NCBI RefSeq assembly: GCF_963678635.1
Contig: NC_087067.1
Coordinates: 31,780,401-31,844,400, forward strand
Source of the DNA: Symsagittifera roscoffensis
Lineage: Eukaryota > Xenacoelomorpha > Acoela > Convolutidae
Length of the DNA stretch: 64,000 nt
Direction of reading: 5' to 3'
Shown: piece by piece, positions 9,906 through 19,823 of the stretch
How positions within the stretch are numbered: position 1 is the first letter of the stretch
Layout of the letters: each line of letters opens with the position of its first letter
Notes under the pieces: generated by a model
The model's input: the letters and a program-made list of their open reading frames with translations, nothing else
Told to the model about the DNA's origin: nothing
The model's database searches: none
Made by a program: the position numbers and the translations under genes

Positions 9906-12900
9906 TTACTTTTGAAATTCCACTTTCTTTAAAATTTTAGATTGGGGGATGAATATTTTATAGTTTTTACGTGGTTGATTTCGGAGTCTTGTTGTTTTTC
10001 TATTTTCTGATTTGTCGATTTGTTCTTGGGGTATTATTTGTTCGGTCATTTTTCTATTTTTTCTTTGTTTTGGGGATTCTTTATGGTTTTGTGTATTGTT
10101 TTTGGTGGCGATTGGTTTTGTGTTTTGATTTTCGGTGGGGTTATCATTTTGTTCTGTGTTTTTCAGATGTGGTTCATTTTGAATGATTTTTAATCCTGTG
10201 AAAGAATATAATTGAGTTAATTCGCGGAGTGCGTATTCTTTTGGGTAATAAGGTAATAGGTTGTTTCGATGTTGAACGATTTCTTTTTTGTTTGAGTCGG
10301 TAATTTTATATGTGACATCAGTGGGTTTTGCAATTATTTGGTATGGTCCTTTTCGAAGGGGTTGTAATTTTTTAGAAATTCCTTTTTGAGTATTAAAATT
10401 AGGTATTAAAACAAATGTTCCAATTTTTAATTCGGAGGCTGGTGTAAAACGTGAATTGATTTGTTCATTAATGTTTTGTCTTTGTAATAACTTTTTTGTT
10501 ATTTTTTGATAAATTTCATTGTGTTTTTTATCTCTATTTAGAATCCATTCGGTGTGTGTACCGGAGGCTAGTTTAAGAATTTGTGGGTGATGAAAATGAT
10601 CTTCATCGTGTGTATGTAAAGGTAGGTTATAACAAATTGAGTCTTTATTTGGTTGACAATAACCTTGTGCGTTTTTATGAGAATTTGCTGTAAACATTAT
10701 TGGTTTGCGTGGCTTTTGGTTAAAAACCATTTCGTATGGTGACATTCCTAAAGTTGTCGTAATTTGTGAATTATATGCTAAGGGAAATAATTTTACATCT
10801 GCTGACCATTCGGTATATTTTGTATCATTTCCGTTGATGATACATCTAAGATATTCTTGTAATGAACGGTTCATACCTTCGACTAAGCCGTTTGTCCAAG
10901 GTGCATGAGATGTACGTGGTTTGTGTTTAATGTTATATAAATGACATAGTGTGATAATTTCATTATTTATGAATTCTGTACCGTTGTCTGTAACTAAAAT
11001 TTCTGGTAGTCCGAATTTTGCTATCCAGTGTTCATAGAGTGTTGTGTAAGCGTAATAAGCGTTACAATGTGGTACTGGGTTAAGTGCTACATAATGTGTA
11101 AATGCGTCAACAATTACCATAATGTAGGAGTTTCCTTCTGATGAGGGTGAAATTGGTCCTTTAGTATCAAATGAGATACGATGATTAAAGTACAAACTTT
11201 GTCCTTTAAAATCTTGTTTTTGTGCTATTTGTTTTTGATTTGGGTAAGGTTTATTTAGTTGACATACTATACAGTCATTGCATAGTACTTTTATCCAAAT
11301 TGGTGCATTTGGGAAATAAAAGTTTTGTATAAAATTTGAATATGTTTTTTCTGATCCAGAGTGTCCTTTAATATTTTGTGTATGTGAAATATTAAAAGCT
11401 ATAAGAATCATACTTAAAGGGAGACATGGAACTGTAGATTCATTCAGGTTATACTCTAAAAGGTCTGTATTTTCGTTAATTGTTGTGTTGTTAAATTTGC
11501 GAAAGTATCGGAGGAGTGTTTTGTTTCCTAGAATGGTTGAATCTGCCTTGACAGGTTTAGTTTTATATTTGTGCCATGATTTTAGTTGTCTAATTATCGG
11601 GTCAAGATTTTGATATTGTTTCAGTGTTGAAATTGTAATTGTTTCTGTTGGAGGGAGAAAAATGTTTTCAATTTCGAATTTAGATAAGGGTATTGTATCA
11701 AGTGGGTCGTGAAGGTCAAAAACTTGATTTATTGTGTATTTTGAATCATTTGTTTGTGGTCCTGATAAATTTATTTTATCAGTTAAATCTTCTTTTTCTA
11801 TTAGTGGAAAATGGTCTTTCTTAGGCGGGTGTTGTTTTGTTCGTTTTTGTTGGGTGTTATTTTTTATCCATTGAGAATATGGGATTGGTTTGAAAGTTGA
11901 TGTTCCAAGTAAATCAACTTCATAATGATTATTTTGACAATCTAAATAAAGTGGGAAATGTTGTAAACTATTTATTTGTGATTGATCAATATCAGTTTTT
12001 ACTGCATATTTGCATTCCAATCGGGGTGATGTTTCGTTTTCTGCAAGGTAGAATTTTATGTTTTTGGGTATTTCAACTGTTGTTTTTCGTGTAAGTAATT
12101 CAGGTGGTGTATTTCGACTTAAGGTGTCTGGTAATGCAAGATTTTTTCCTGCAGTCCAAACTATATGTAAGTTTGGAAATTTCATTAGAATTAGTTGAAA
12201 TCTGTAAACTCGGTGGTTTGGGTTAGATTTTTGTGTAAAGAGAAAGATGATTGGTTTATGGTCTGTGAATAGAACTGTTGGATGTTTTGATCCAAGTATC
12301 AGAAATTCATATTCTGTCAGTGTATATATTATGGCTGTACATTCTCTCATTAGAGTTGAGAGTCGTAGCTCTGCTTGAGTGAATAATCGAGAATTTGCTG
12401 ATATGAGGTTCATTTTATTTGTACCATTATGTGATTGTAATAGTGCTGCACCGATGCCAAAGTTCGAAGCATCGCACATTGCATAAAATGGTTGATTTGA
12501 ATCTGGAATTGTGTTTGAAATTTGTTCAGTTAAAAGTTTCTTTATTTCTTCAAATCGTGTTTGATGTTCTGTGTTCCATTCAAAATTATTTTGTTGTCTA
12601 AGGATGTTATAAAATGGTCGTAGATATAATTGCATTTTATAAACATATTTACTTAAAAAGTTTAACATTCCAAGAAATTCTTGGATTTTCTTTTTATTTG
12701 TTGGTGGTTGAAGTTTTTGAATAGCGTCAATGCGTGATTTCAATGGAGTGATTGTTTTTCTTTCTATATTATGTCCTAAGAATTTAACTCTTGTCAAAAA
12801 GAAGTGTGATTTATCGGGGGCGGCCTTCAGATTTTCGTTCTGAAGTATTTGGTGATATTTTTCTAAAACATTGAACATCTCGTCTTTTGTTTGTGATTGC

Positions 12901-15900
12901 ATAAAAACATCGTCTAAATAGGTGATTGCGTTTTTCTTGAGTATTAGTGGTCTAAAAATTTTGCTCATAAAAGCTGAAAATGCTGCTGGTCCTATGGATA
13001 TTCCATAGAATAAGCGGTTGAATTCATATTGTTGGTTTCCGATAACAAATTGTGTTAAACGTCGTGATTGTTCATCTAGTGGCATTTGATTGTATGCACT
13101 ATTCATATCGGCGGTTGTAAAGTATTTGCCGTTTATTTTTGTTAAAATAACTTGTATTGGTTCAATGGGCCAATTACATTTTGATTCATCTATGAGTGAA
13201 TTGAGGTATCTAGCGTCGAGAACGATTTTTAATGATTCTCCTTTAGCTAGAATGATAACGGGGTTGATAAATGTGTTGCCTTTTGGTTGTTCTTCTTTAT
13301 TAACTTGTGATATAATGTTGTATTGTTCTAAAATATCGAGTAATCTGTTTACTTTATCATGTAAGTGAATTGGTACTTTACTTGCTCTCTGTTTTTTGAA
13401 AACTGCGTTTGGTTTTAACGGGAGATGTAGTGATGAACTGATTTTTCCAACATCGAATTTTGATGTTGCATAGACTGATGAATATTTAATTAGCTGTTTG
13501 GCTAAATTTTCGAATTCGTCTTGTGTTATTTGTGAATGTTGGAAATTAAACATTGTTAAAAATTTCTGTTGGTCCTCTGTGTAGTTACTTATGTTGAATG
13601 TAGGTTTGAAATATGGAGTTTTTGTGAAATAATCCGTATTTCTGTTTTCGTTACTTATTATATTATTTATAGATAATTCTTCATTAAGAATTGTAGATTG
13701 GCAAATATCTAGTAATTGGAGTATATTATTTACGCGATAGGCTTTTTCGTGTATTGGTGATATTGTAGCGTTGGTTTCACAATATCCTAAAAGTCCTAAA
13801 GGTAATGTTACTTGGTAAGGTGTGTTGTTATAGACATGTAAGGAAATGATATCGGAATTCAAATTTTTCAAATATTTTATGGAGGAGATTGTGATTTTGA
13901 AAAATTTGTGAATAGGTTTGAATTCAAATTCTGACATATAAAATTTTTGTTTGTTTTGTTCTTTATCATATTGGTGAACTTGTTTGATGGAAAAATTATA
14001 GATATTTCCTGATAGTGGTTTCAAGTGTTTTCTTTGTTGGTTAAATATCGGGTAGAATTTTGAAAAGAATGGTGGTTGTTTATTTAATCTTTGAAAAAAT
14101 GTTAAGGATGTTTCTTTTGTTTTTGTATATTTATCTTTGATTAATATTTTACTATTTAGTATGTTAATTGTTGGTATATACTTCGAAATAAATGGTATTC
14201 CAATGATATTATATTTAATATCAGTGATATGGAATATTTGTTTAAATGGCTTATTTAAAATTTTGCTTTGTTCCATTGTTCTGGTGGGGAGGAGAAATAA
14301 TTGGATTTTTCCGTAGTTTATCAATGTTGATCCTTGTGCTGTTGCTAACTTACTGGAGGTTTCAATAGGTGTTAGCTTTGGGTGTAAAGTTTTTATTTCA
14401 TTCCATGTGGGGATGTTTATTATGTTTGATTCTGCTCCTGAATCAATTAAAAAATCTATTTCAAGGTCTGGTGGTTGACATTCTTTGTTTCTTGGGCTTT
14501 CTAAGAGAAATGGTATTGTCCAAATTTTTTCTTTGGGTTGTTCTTTTTGTATATTTTGATAAATGTGGTTTGTATTCAAGCATTTTGTTTTGATATTTTT
14601 ATTGGTTTGATCTGTAGTGTTAATCTCGTTTGTTTCTTGCGTCGTTGGTGTGGAATTTATGGGTGTAGTGTAATAATTTTGAAGAAATTCTGATTGATTT
14701 TCATATATGTGTGATGGAAAGGGTTGTTCATATATGACAGATTCATAGTCATTTTCGACTTTTATCATATTGATAGAAAGAGTGTTTTCAGTATCACTTT
14801 CTGAATCTGATGATGTACAGTTTATTTGGTTGAGTTGTAACGTATCAGTTACTGTGTCATCAATACCTGGAGGGTCTGATGTTGTTTCTGGATTAGATTG
14901 TACTTGATTAATATGTCTTTGATGTTTAGGTGTACTACTTCTGTGGCGATTATTAGAATTATTATAGTTATTATTATTCCGGTGTGGTGATTGGGAATAA
15001 TTTCTATAACGATTATTATAACTTGAGTGTCGATTTTGTGAATTATTTCGCGATCTGTTTTGGTAATTATTGTTTGGTCTGTTATAGTTCGATCTATTAT
15101 ATGAGTTATTCCTTGATTGATTGTTCTGGTAATTCTGGTTTCGGTTGTTTGAATAACTTCTATTTCGATTATAGGAGTAGTTTCTATTCCTATTGTAGGA
15201 TGAATTTCGTGATTGGTTGTTTGGATAGTAGTTATTTCTTGATTGGGAATTAGATCTAGAAACAAATCGTTGTGTATTTGAATTTGATCTGGAGTAGTTA
15301 TTTCGACTATTTGGTCTATTGTAGTGATTTTGTGATGAATTATTCGTGTTTCTTCGTTCTGGTGATCTTCCTCTATAACTTGAGTTATATGGTGATTGAT
15401 TTCTTGTATAATTTGTATTGTTCGGGAGTGGTTTTCCTGAACTGTTGTTGCTGTAAACTGTTTTGTTCGGTAGATTTTGATCTTTTTTCATGTATTGATA
15501 GAATGATTTATTTGGTTCTTTATATTTTTGAGGTTTATTTTGATTGTCTTGCTGTTTTTGTCTACATTCGGAAATACTATGTCCGTATCGTCGGCAATAA
15601 TTACACCATTTTTTGAAAGATGGTTTGCCTTTAAAGTTCGGGTTCTTTTCGTAAATATTGAGTATTTCAGTGATTTTTTCAACGAGGTCTGTCTCTGATT
15701 CCTGTATATTATTAATATTAGTGGGAGTCGTTTCAATTCTATTAACGTATTGTAATTTCAGATTTTCCGTTTCTTCTAGTTTCATCGTGATTTCTGCTTG
15801 TTCTAATTTGTCTACTAGTTTTCGAAAATCTAAATCGGGTTCTCGAATTGAAGAAGGATGGGATGCTCTCTTTTTTATTGCTATTTTCCTTAATTGTGGT

Positions 15901-18128
15901 GTTAAGGTCATCATTAAGATTTCTGTCATCTTTGTGTTTTTATAGTCATGTGTATTTAATGAATATGCTTTTCGAACTAGTGTTTCGATTCGTACTGCTA
16001 TTTGCTTGATGGTTTCGTTTGGTAATCTGCGAATTTCATTACATAAAACTCTTTGTTGTTGTTTGTTTCTTTCGGAGTCAAACATTTTTGAAAATTCCTG
16101 TGTAAACCTTTTCCAGTTTGATTTTATTTCTAGAGGTAGTACTGAAAACCATTTTTGGGCTGCGCCATCTAAGGTTGTTTGTATTAACGCTGTGCGTCGA
16201 TGTATCCAATTTTGATGTAGTGGCGTATTAATTGGTTCAGGTCCAATATTTAAAATCAGGTTTGCTGTTACTGCATTTAAATAATCTTCTACAGAATATT
16301 CAGGGTCTGTTCCTGTGAAAACCATTAAAGGTTTGTTTGATGTTATTGATGATCCACCCATAAGGTATGGATTCATTGTCATTTGTAATGATTCTGCTGC
16401 ATTTGGCATTTGGGAAAAATTTGAAAGTTGGTTCCTTGTTATTTCATGTTGTTGGAGATAATATGGGAGTGGTATTTCATTTTGCATTTGTGATGCTTGA
16501 TACGAGTGTGCAGTCATTGGATTTTGTTGTTGAATTGGTTGAAAAGATTGTGTATTAATTGGATTTTGTTGTTGAATTGGTTGTTGATGTTGTGCATCTA
16601 TCGGTTGTGGAGAAAAATTTCTATGATTTGTACGTGTTTTCTGTATTCCTTGTCTACGATATTCTTGAGTATTTTGTGCAAATATATCTGGTTGTAAGAA
16701 ATCATCATCTGAGGATAAATAATCCATTTGATAAGATGTCTGTTTTTTATTTTTATTTTGTTGAAAAAATGGGTAATTTTCACTGCGATCCTGTGGAGGA
16801 TTTGGTTGAAAATTTTTGGAATTATATTGGGCCGTTGGGTTATCCCAGTTTCGAGGTTTTGTATATTGATTAAAAATTCTTTGTGGTTGATAATTTGTTT
16901 TTGACGGATGTGTATAATTATAATTATGGTCTGCAAAGTTGTTTCTAGTGAATGTTTTGTGTGTTTTTGATGGTATTTTCATGGGTCTATATGTTTGGTA
17001 ATCCATATGTGAATATTTTGGAGCAACCGAAGGTTTAACGGTTGATTGTAAGGTTACTTGTGTTTGTGAAAGATTTGTATTTCTTGGTGTTGTTAAATTC
17101 GGGCGTATTGGTGAAATACTTTGTTGTGTAGTTGTTGTGTGTACAATTTCTTCATTTATGAAGTGTGATGGTGTCTGTATATCTTGTTGAGTAAGATTCC
17201 TAGTTCCATTGAGGTTTTCGTTGTGTATGACTGTAGAGTTTAAACTATTATTTTGTGTATCGGGTAAAAATGTATTATAGTTTAATGGTGTTGCATCAAT
17301 TGTTAATGGTATTACTCTTACATAATCTCTTATGTAAGATATTGTACCTATTGCTTGACTTGAGATTGATTGTGGAAAGCTTATAAATGCGGGATGAGAC
17401 CATTCGGGGTCCCAAACATAATCTGATTGTTCTGTGATAGCGGTATCATTGTTCGAATTTTGGGGTCTAAAATTTTTTCTTGCTTGTGCAATTAAATCAA
17501 TATTGTGTGTGAAATAATCTATTATGAACCATGCCAAAATTTTTTGTAGATCGTGTTTTGTATGTTGTGAAACGTCGTCTTTCGTGAAATTTTCTTTAAT
17601 GATGTTTAAATAACTAGAGAGTAGTGTGATTTCATGTCGTACTCTTAAATGTTTAGATGTTTCTGTCGGTGAGACATTTGTTAATGGGAGTTCATTTTCT
17701 AATATCGAAATATAACTATATATTATTGCGAAAACTTCATTGGTGAATATGGAGTTTGCTCTTTGTGAGTTTTGATATTGGATGCTTTTTATATATTCTG
17801 AAAAAACTTTTGAAAATTCTAAATCAAGGTCGTCTGTTTGAATTGTATATTTTCTATTATTATGGTTTGGTGAGGTGAATTCTATAGAGTAGATTCCATA
17901 CTGTTTTGTTATGTTGCATATATCTTTTAGATAGTGATCTATGATTTGTCTTTTGATTTTTACATCGGGGAACTCTGTTTTACATGGACTGATTCCGGGT
18001 TCAAATAAATTTACGAGTAAATTTTGACAAAATATGTGTTGTCCTCTATCAGTATCTGCATCTACTATAAAAGGAAAGATTTCATCATCATCTGGAGTTT
18101 CGTCACCTGGGGTGTGCGTTGAACTCAT
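9906..18128 (-). CDS. gag-pol: Gag-Pol polyprotein, Ty3/gypsy type (2740 aa)
   Basis: One uninterrupted frame from ATG at 18128. A ~600-residue Asn/Gln/Thr/Pro-rich N-terminal region precedes a capsid-type Retrotrans_gag domain (about 610-740). A CCHC knuckle follows at C842, C845, H850, C855, then a ~180-residue low-complexity Asn/Arg/Ser/Tyr region. The aspartic protease has DSG at D1229. RT has YLDD at 1737-1740, and RNase H has its catalytic Asp at about D1886. The integrase has an HHCC zinc motif near 2260-2300 and the triad D2321, D2381, E2417 (D-x35-E), with a GPY/F-like GPYQII at about 2594 and a charged tail. All catalytic residues are present. Gag and Pol normally need a frameshift or readthrough; here they are fused, so how the Gag:Pol ratio is set is unknown. 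The length greatly exceeds the ~1200-1600 residues usual for gypsy Gag plus Pol. Confidence 0.97.
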   Translation of the reverse strand: MSSTHTPGDETPDDDEIFPFIVDADTDRGQHIFCQNLLVNLFEPGISPCKTEFPDVKIKRQIIDHYLKDICNITKQYGIYSIEFTSPNHNNRKYTIQTDDLDLEFSKVFSEYIKSIQYQNSQRANSIFTNEVFAIIYSYISILENELPLTNVSPTETSKHLRVRHEITLLSSYLNIIKENFTKDDVSQHTKHDLQKILAWFIIDYFTHNIDLIAQARKNFRPQNSNNDTAITEQSDYVWDPEWSHPAFISFPQSISSQAIGTISYIRDYVRVIPLTIDATPLNYNTFLPDTQNNSLNSTVIHNENLNGTRNLTQQDIQTPSHFINEEIVHTTTTQQSISPIRPNLTTPRNTNLSQTQVTLQSTVKPSVAPKYSHMDYQTYRPMKIPSKTHKTFTRNNFADHNYNYTHPSKTNYQPQRIFNQYTKPRNWDNPTAQYNSKNFQPNPPQDRSENYPFFQQNKNKKQTSYQMDYLSSDDDFLQPDIFAQNTQEYRRQGIQKTRTNHRNFSPQPIDAQHQQPIQQQNPINTQSFQPIQQQNPMTAHSYQASQMQNEIPLPYYLQQHEITRNQLSNFSQMPNAAESLQMTMNPYLMGGSSITSNKPLMVFTGTDPEYSVEDYLNAVTANLILNIGPEPINTPLHQNWIHRRTALIQTTLDGAAQKWFSVLPLEIKSNWKRFTQEFSKMFDSERNKQQQRVLCNEIRRLPNETIKQIAVRIETLVRKAYSLNTHDYKNTKMTEILMMTLTPQLRKIAIKKRASHPSSIREPDLDFRKLVDKLEQAEITMKLEETENLKLQYVNRIETTPTNINNIQESETDLVEKITEILNIYEKNPNFKGKPSFKKWCNYCRRYGHSISECRQKQQDNQNKPQKYKEPNKSFYQYMKKDQNLPNKTVYSNNSSGKPLPNNTNYTRNQSPYNSSYRGRSPERRNTNNSSQNHYNRPNSRNNYSRSNSNTQRFVSRSNSQSRNNYYPNNQSRNSSYNRNRNYSYNRNRSYSNNRNQNYQNNQSRNNSYNRSNYNRPNNNYQNRSRNNSQNRHSSYNNRYRNYSQSPHRNNNNYNNSNNRHRSSTPKHQRHINQVQSNPETTSDPPGIDDTVTDTLQLNQINCTSSDSESDTENTLSINMIKVENDYESVIYEQPFPSHIYENQSEFLQNYYTTPINSTPTTQETNEINTTDQTNKNIKTKCLNTNHIYQNIQKEQPKEKIWTIPFLLESPRNKECQPPDLEIDFLIDSGAESNIINIPTWNEIKTLHPKLTPIETSSKLATAQGSTLINYGKIQLFLLPTRTMEQSKILNKPFKQIFHITDIKYNIIGIPFISKYIPTINILNSKILIKDKYTKTKETSLTFFQRLNKQPPFFSKFYPIFNQQRKHLKPLSGNIYNFSIKQVHQYDKEQNKQKFYMSEFEFKPIHKFFKITISSIKYLKNLNSDIISLHVYNNTPYQVTLPLGLLGYCETNATISPIHEKAYRVNNILQLLDICQSTILNEELSINNIISNENRNTDYFTKTPYFKPTFNISNYTEDQQKFLTMFNFQHSQITQDEFENLAKQLIKYSSVYATSKFDVGKISSSLHLPLKPNAVFKKQRASKVPIHLHDKVNRLLDILEQYNIISQVNKEEQPKGNTFINPVIILAKGESLKIVLDARYLNSLIDESKCNWPIEPIQVILTKINGKYFTTADMNSAYNQMPLDEQSRRLTQFVIGNQQYEFNRLFYGISIGPAAFSAFMSKIFRPLILKKNAITYLDDVFMQSQTKDEMFNVLEKYHQILQNENLKAAPDKSHFFLTRVKFLGHNIERKTITPLKSRIDAIQKLQPPTNKKKIQEFLGMLNFLSKYVYKMQLYLRPFYNILRQQNNFEWNTEHQTRFEEIKKLLTEQISNTIPDSNQPFYAMCDASNFGIGAALLQSHNGTNKMNLISANSRLFTQAELRLSTLMRECTAIIYTLTEYEFLILGSKHPTVLFTDHKPIIFLFTQKSNPNHRVYRFQLILMKFPNLHIVWTAGKNLALPDTLSRNTPPELLTRKTTVEIPKNIKFYLAENETSPRLECKYAVKTDIDQSQINSLQHFPLYLDCQNNHYEVDLLGTSTFKPIPYSQWIKNNTQQKRTKQHPPKKDHFPLIEKEDLTDKINLSGPQTNDSKYTINQVFDLHDPLDTIPLSKFEIENIFLPPTETITISTLKQYQNLDPIIRQLKSWHKYKTKPVKADSTILGNKTLLRYFRKFNNTTINENTDLLEYNLNESTVPCLPLSMILIAFNISHTQNIKGHSGSEKTYSNFIQNFYFPNAPIWIKVLCNDCIVCQLNKPYPNQKQIAQKQDFKGQSLYFNHRISFDTKGPISPSSEGNSYIMVIVDAFTHYVALNPVPHCNAYYAYTTLYEHWIAKFGLPEILVTDNGTEFINNEIITLCHLYNIKHKPRTSHAPWTNGLVEGMNRSLQEYLRCIINGNDTKYTEWSADVKLFPLAYNSQITTTLGMSPYEMVFNQKPRKPIMFTANSHKNAQGYCQPNKDSICYNLPLHTHDEDHFHHPQILKLASGTHTEWILNRDKKHNEIYQKITKKLLQRQNINEQINSRFTPASELKIGTFVLIPNFNTQKGISKKLQPLRKGPYQIIAKPTDVTYKITDSNKKEIVQHRNNLLPYYPKEYALRELTQLYSFTGLKIIQNEPHLKNTEQNDNPTENQNTKPIATKNNTQNHKESPKQRKNRKMTEQIIPQEQIDKSENRKTTRLRNQPRKNYKIFIPQSKILKKVEFQK

Positions 18129-18570
18129 TTTTCCGTTCGATGACTGTTAATATGTAATTATTAATGTGTCGAATTGGTTGATTCCAATTGTATAGATGTA
18201 CTGGTTTGTGTTTGTACTGTTTTTTTATTCTTCTTTTTCCTCTTTGTGATGAATTTGAAGTTGTTTCTGAGTCAGAAAAATATAATTGATCGTGAAGTGG
18301 GCAATTTTTATCTATTGATTCTTTTAGTTTGTAAAGTTCGTCTAAACTGTTGGTTTCTGATTCTGAAAATGCGTTTCGATTTTTTGAAAATCTTTTTCGT
18401 GTTATTTGTCTTTGTTTAGTTATTATTTTCCTCTTTAGTGTTTGTCGTTTTGTGCGAATGTATCCAACTGTTTGTGTATGAGGTGTGATTACAAGGTCGT
18501 ATTTTTTGTTATCTATTTCACAATTGTGTAAAACGATTGTTTGTTTATTTCCTAGGTTTTTAAATGACAT
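18103..18570 (-). CDS. ORF1, 155-aa basic protein of giant element
   Basis: ATG-started frame upstream of Gag-Pol, overlapping its start by 26 nt in another frame. Residues about 40-65 are densely Lys/Arg (KRQTLKRKIITKQRQITRK), followed by a Ser/Glu-rich stretch and a second basic patch (RGKRRIKKQ). No family is recognised. Position and charge resemble nucleic-acid-binding accessory or regulatory proteins of complex retroviruses, but that is analogy only. The overlap means Gag-Pol translation needs leaky scanning, reinitiation or a spliced RNA that skips this ORF. Composition (Asn, Thr, Lys, Arg-rich) matches the neighbouring element proteins, which supports it as a real gene. Confidence 0.6.
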   Translation of the reverse strand: MSFKNLGNKQTIVLHNCEIDNKKYDLVITPHTQTVGYIRTKRQTLKRKIITKQRQITRKRFSKNRNAFSESETNSLDELYKLKESIDKNCPLHDQLYFSDSETTSNSSQRGKRRIKKQYKHKPVHLYNWNQPIRHINNYILTVIERKNEFNAHPR

Positions 18571-19502
18571 AAGGTTTAGGATGACGGATGCAAAAGGTTG
18601 TTAAATGATTTCTATTTTCCTAAACTGTTAGTTCTTACGATTTTTTGGTTAGCTTAACCTGGGTCTATTTGTTCAGGGTTGGAGAGAAAAGTATATCGAT
18701 TCCGAAGAATGATTTTTACTTTCTCGTGACTAGTATAAGCTAAGGTGTTAACTTACTTAATCTTACTTAGGGGTAGTGATTGTGTTCAAGGGTTGGAGAA
18801 TAGTAAATCGATCCACAAGGTTCAAGTATAATTAGAACGCGAGTAGTTCGTTAGATACTATTTTAAACTTACTAAGTCTAAGATTTATCCTGGGTCTGGT
18901 AAGAGGGGGGGTCAAGTGAAGGATGAATAACCGAAGTTCTTCACTATTTATCCTAATTTGAATGATTAGTTTTGTTTAAAAATTTCTATTAGTCTTAGGT
19001 CTTTAGAAAGGGTTGGGTAGTGAATCGACGTTTGAGGTCGTTAGACACTAATTAAGTGGGTGGGGGAGAACAAAGTTGTTCTGTTTGATCCAAGGATAAG
19101 CCTTGATGATCAAATTTGAAATTTAATTAAGTAGAAAATGATTTAAGATCCAAGGATAAGCCTTGATGATCTGGTTTTAAAATTAGGTGAATTTAAGTTT
19201 TAATAAAATTTTAAATGTGTGTAAAGGAAAGATTTAGTGTTTTGATGATATTAGTGGGTTTATGATTGCTGTTATGTTTTAGGTGATGGAGCTGGAACAA
19301 CAGGATGATTTATGATTACTAACCATTTATTGTCATGCTACTAATTTTTATTTTTTATTTTTCAATAAATATTTTTCAAACATGTTTTGTATATTACTGC
19401 AGAGTTTTAGGAAAACGATCTTAGATCTTTTTATCAATCGTTATTGTATATTAATAATTTTGTTTAGCGCCTGAAATGATTTTGAAGATTAACTTCAAGG
19501 TT

Positions 19503-19736
19503 TTATGTTTGCAAATGAAAATCTAAATTCATTGCCAGTAATATTCTAAATATAAAAGTTTGTTCTGGTTTTTGCCTAACTATCATATAGCTATATGGCA
19601 AGTTTCTACTTTGTCGTATGTCGTCTCTGGTTCGAGGTCTTCTTCCAATTCCGGGTAGTTCTGTTATGCTTCGGAATATTGGCTCTGATCTATTGAGTCG
19701 TAGAGACATTTCGATTAAATTATTGTCGTATAACAT
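19503..19736 (-). CDS. Small leader ORF (77 aa), unknown
   Basis: First ATG-started frame after the primer site. The product is 77 residues with a run of Arg/Asp/Pro (GRRPRTRDD) in the middle and no recognised domain. It could encode a short accessory peptide, act as an upstream ORF that regulates Gag translation, or supply an initiator ATG if part of it is spliced to downstream ATG-less frames. It could also be chance, since it is short and unsupported by homology. Confidence 0.35.
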   Translation of the reverse strand: MLYDNNLIEMSLRLNRSEPIFRSITELPGIGRRPRTRDDIRQSRNLPYSYMIVRQKPEQTFIFRILLAMNLDFHLQT

Positions 19737-19800
19737 TTTGTAAATGTTTTTGTCTAATTTCTAATCTATTTTGGTTAATTCTAAGCTATTAAGGTCTTGT

Positions 19801-19821
19801 TCGAGACTTATGGTCGCACCA
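19801..19821 (-). promoter_or_regulatory. tRNA primer binding site
   Basis: Two bases inside the 5' LTR, the minus strand reads TGGTGCGACCATAAG. The + strand equivalent ends in ...GGTCGCACCA, a mature tRNA 3' end, and is preceded by TTCGA, close to where a T-loop would lie (one base off the canonical spacing). This suggests an unusually long match to the primer tRNA, about 20 nt. I could not assign the tRNA species. Confidence 0.65.
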
Positions 19822-19823
19822 GA

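Larger units (their letters stand above)
18571..19823 (-). other. 5' leader of giant element with repeats and splice donors
   Basis: About 1.25 kb between primer site and first large ORF. A 20-odd-base segment GATCCAAGGATAAGCC... occurs twice (about 19098 and 19148). Diverged segments built on AGGGTTGG...AATCGA recur at about 18675, 18790 and 19010. On the minus strand three perfect GTAAGT/GTAAGA donors lie at the complements of 18867-18872, 18751-18756 and 18761-18766, upstream of the Gag start. Inference: the leader is the first exon of spliced subgenomic RNAs and carries packaging or regulatory repeats. Confidence 0.55.

Noticed and set aside
14849..15265. 138-codon minus frame and 89- and 114-codon + frames over the Asn/Arg/Ser/Tyr-rich part of Gag
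   Set aside because: Low-complexity codons (AAT, TAT, CGA) leave all frames open; the Gag-Pol frame explains the region.
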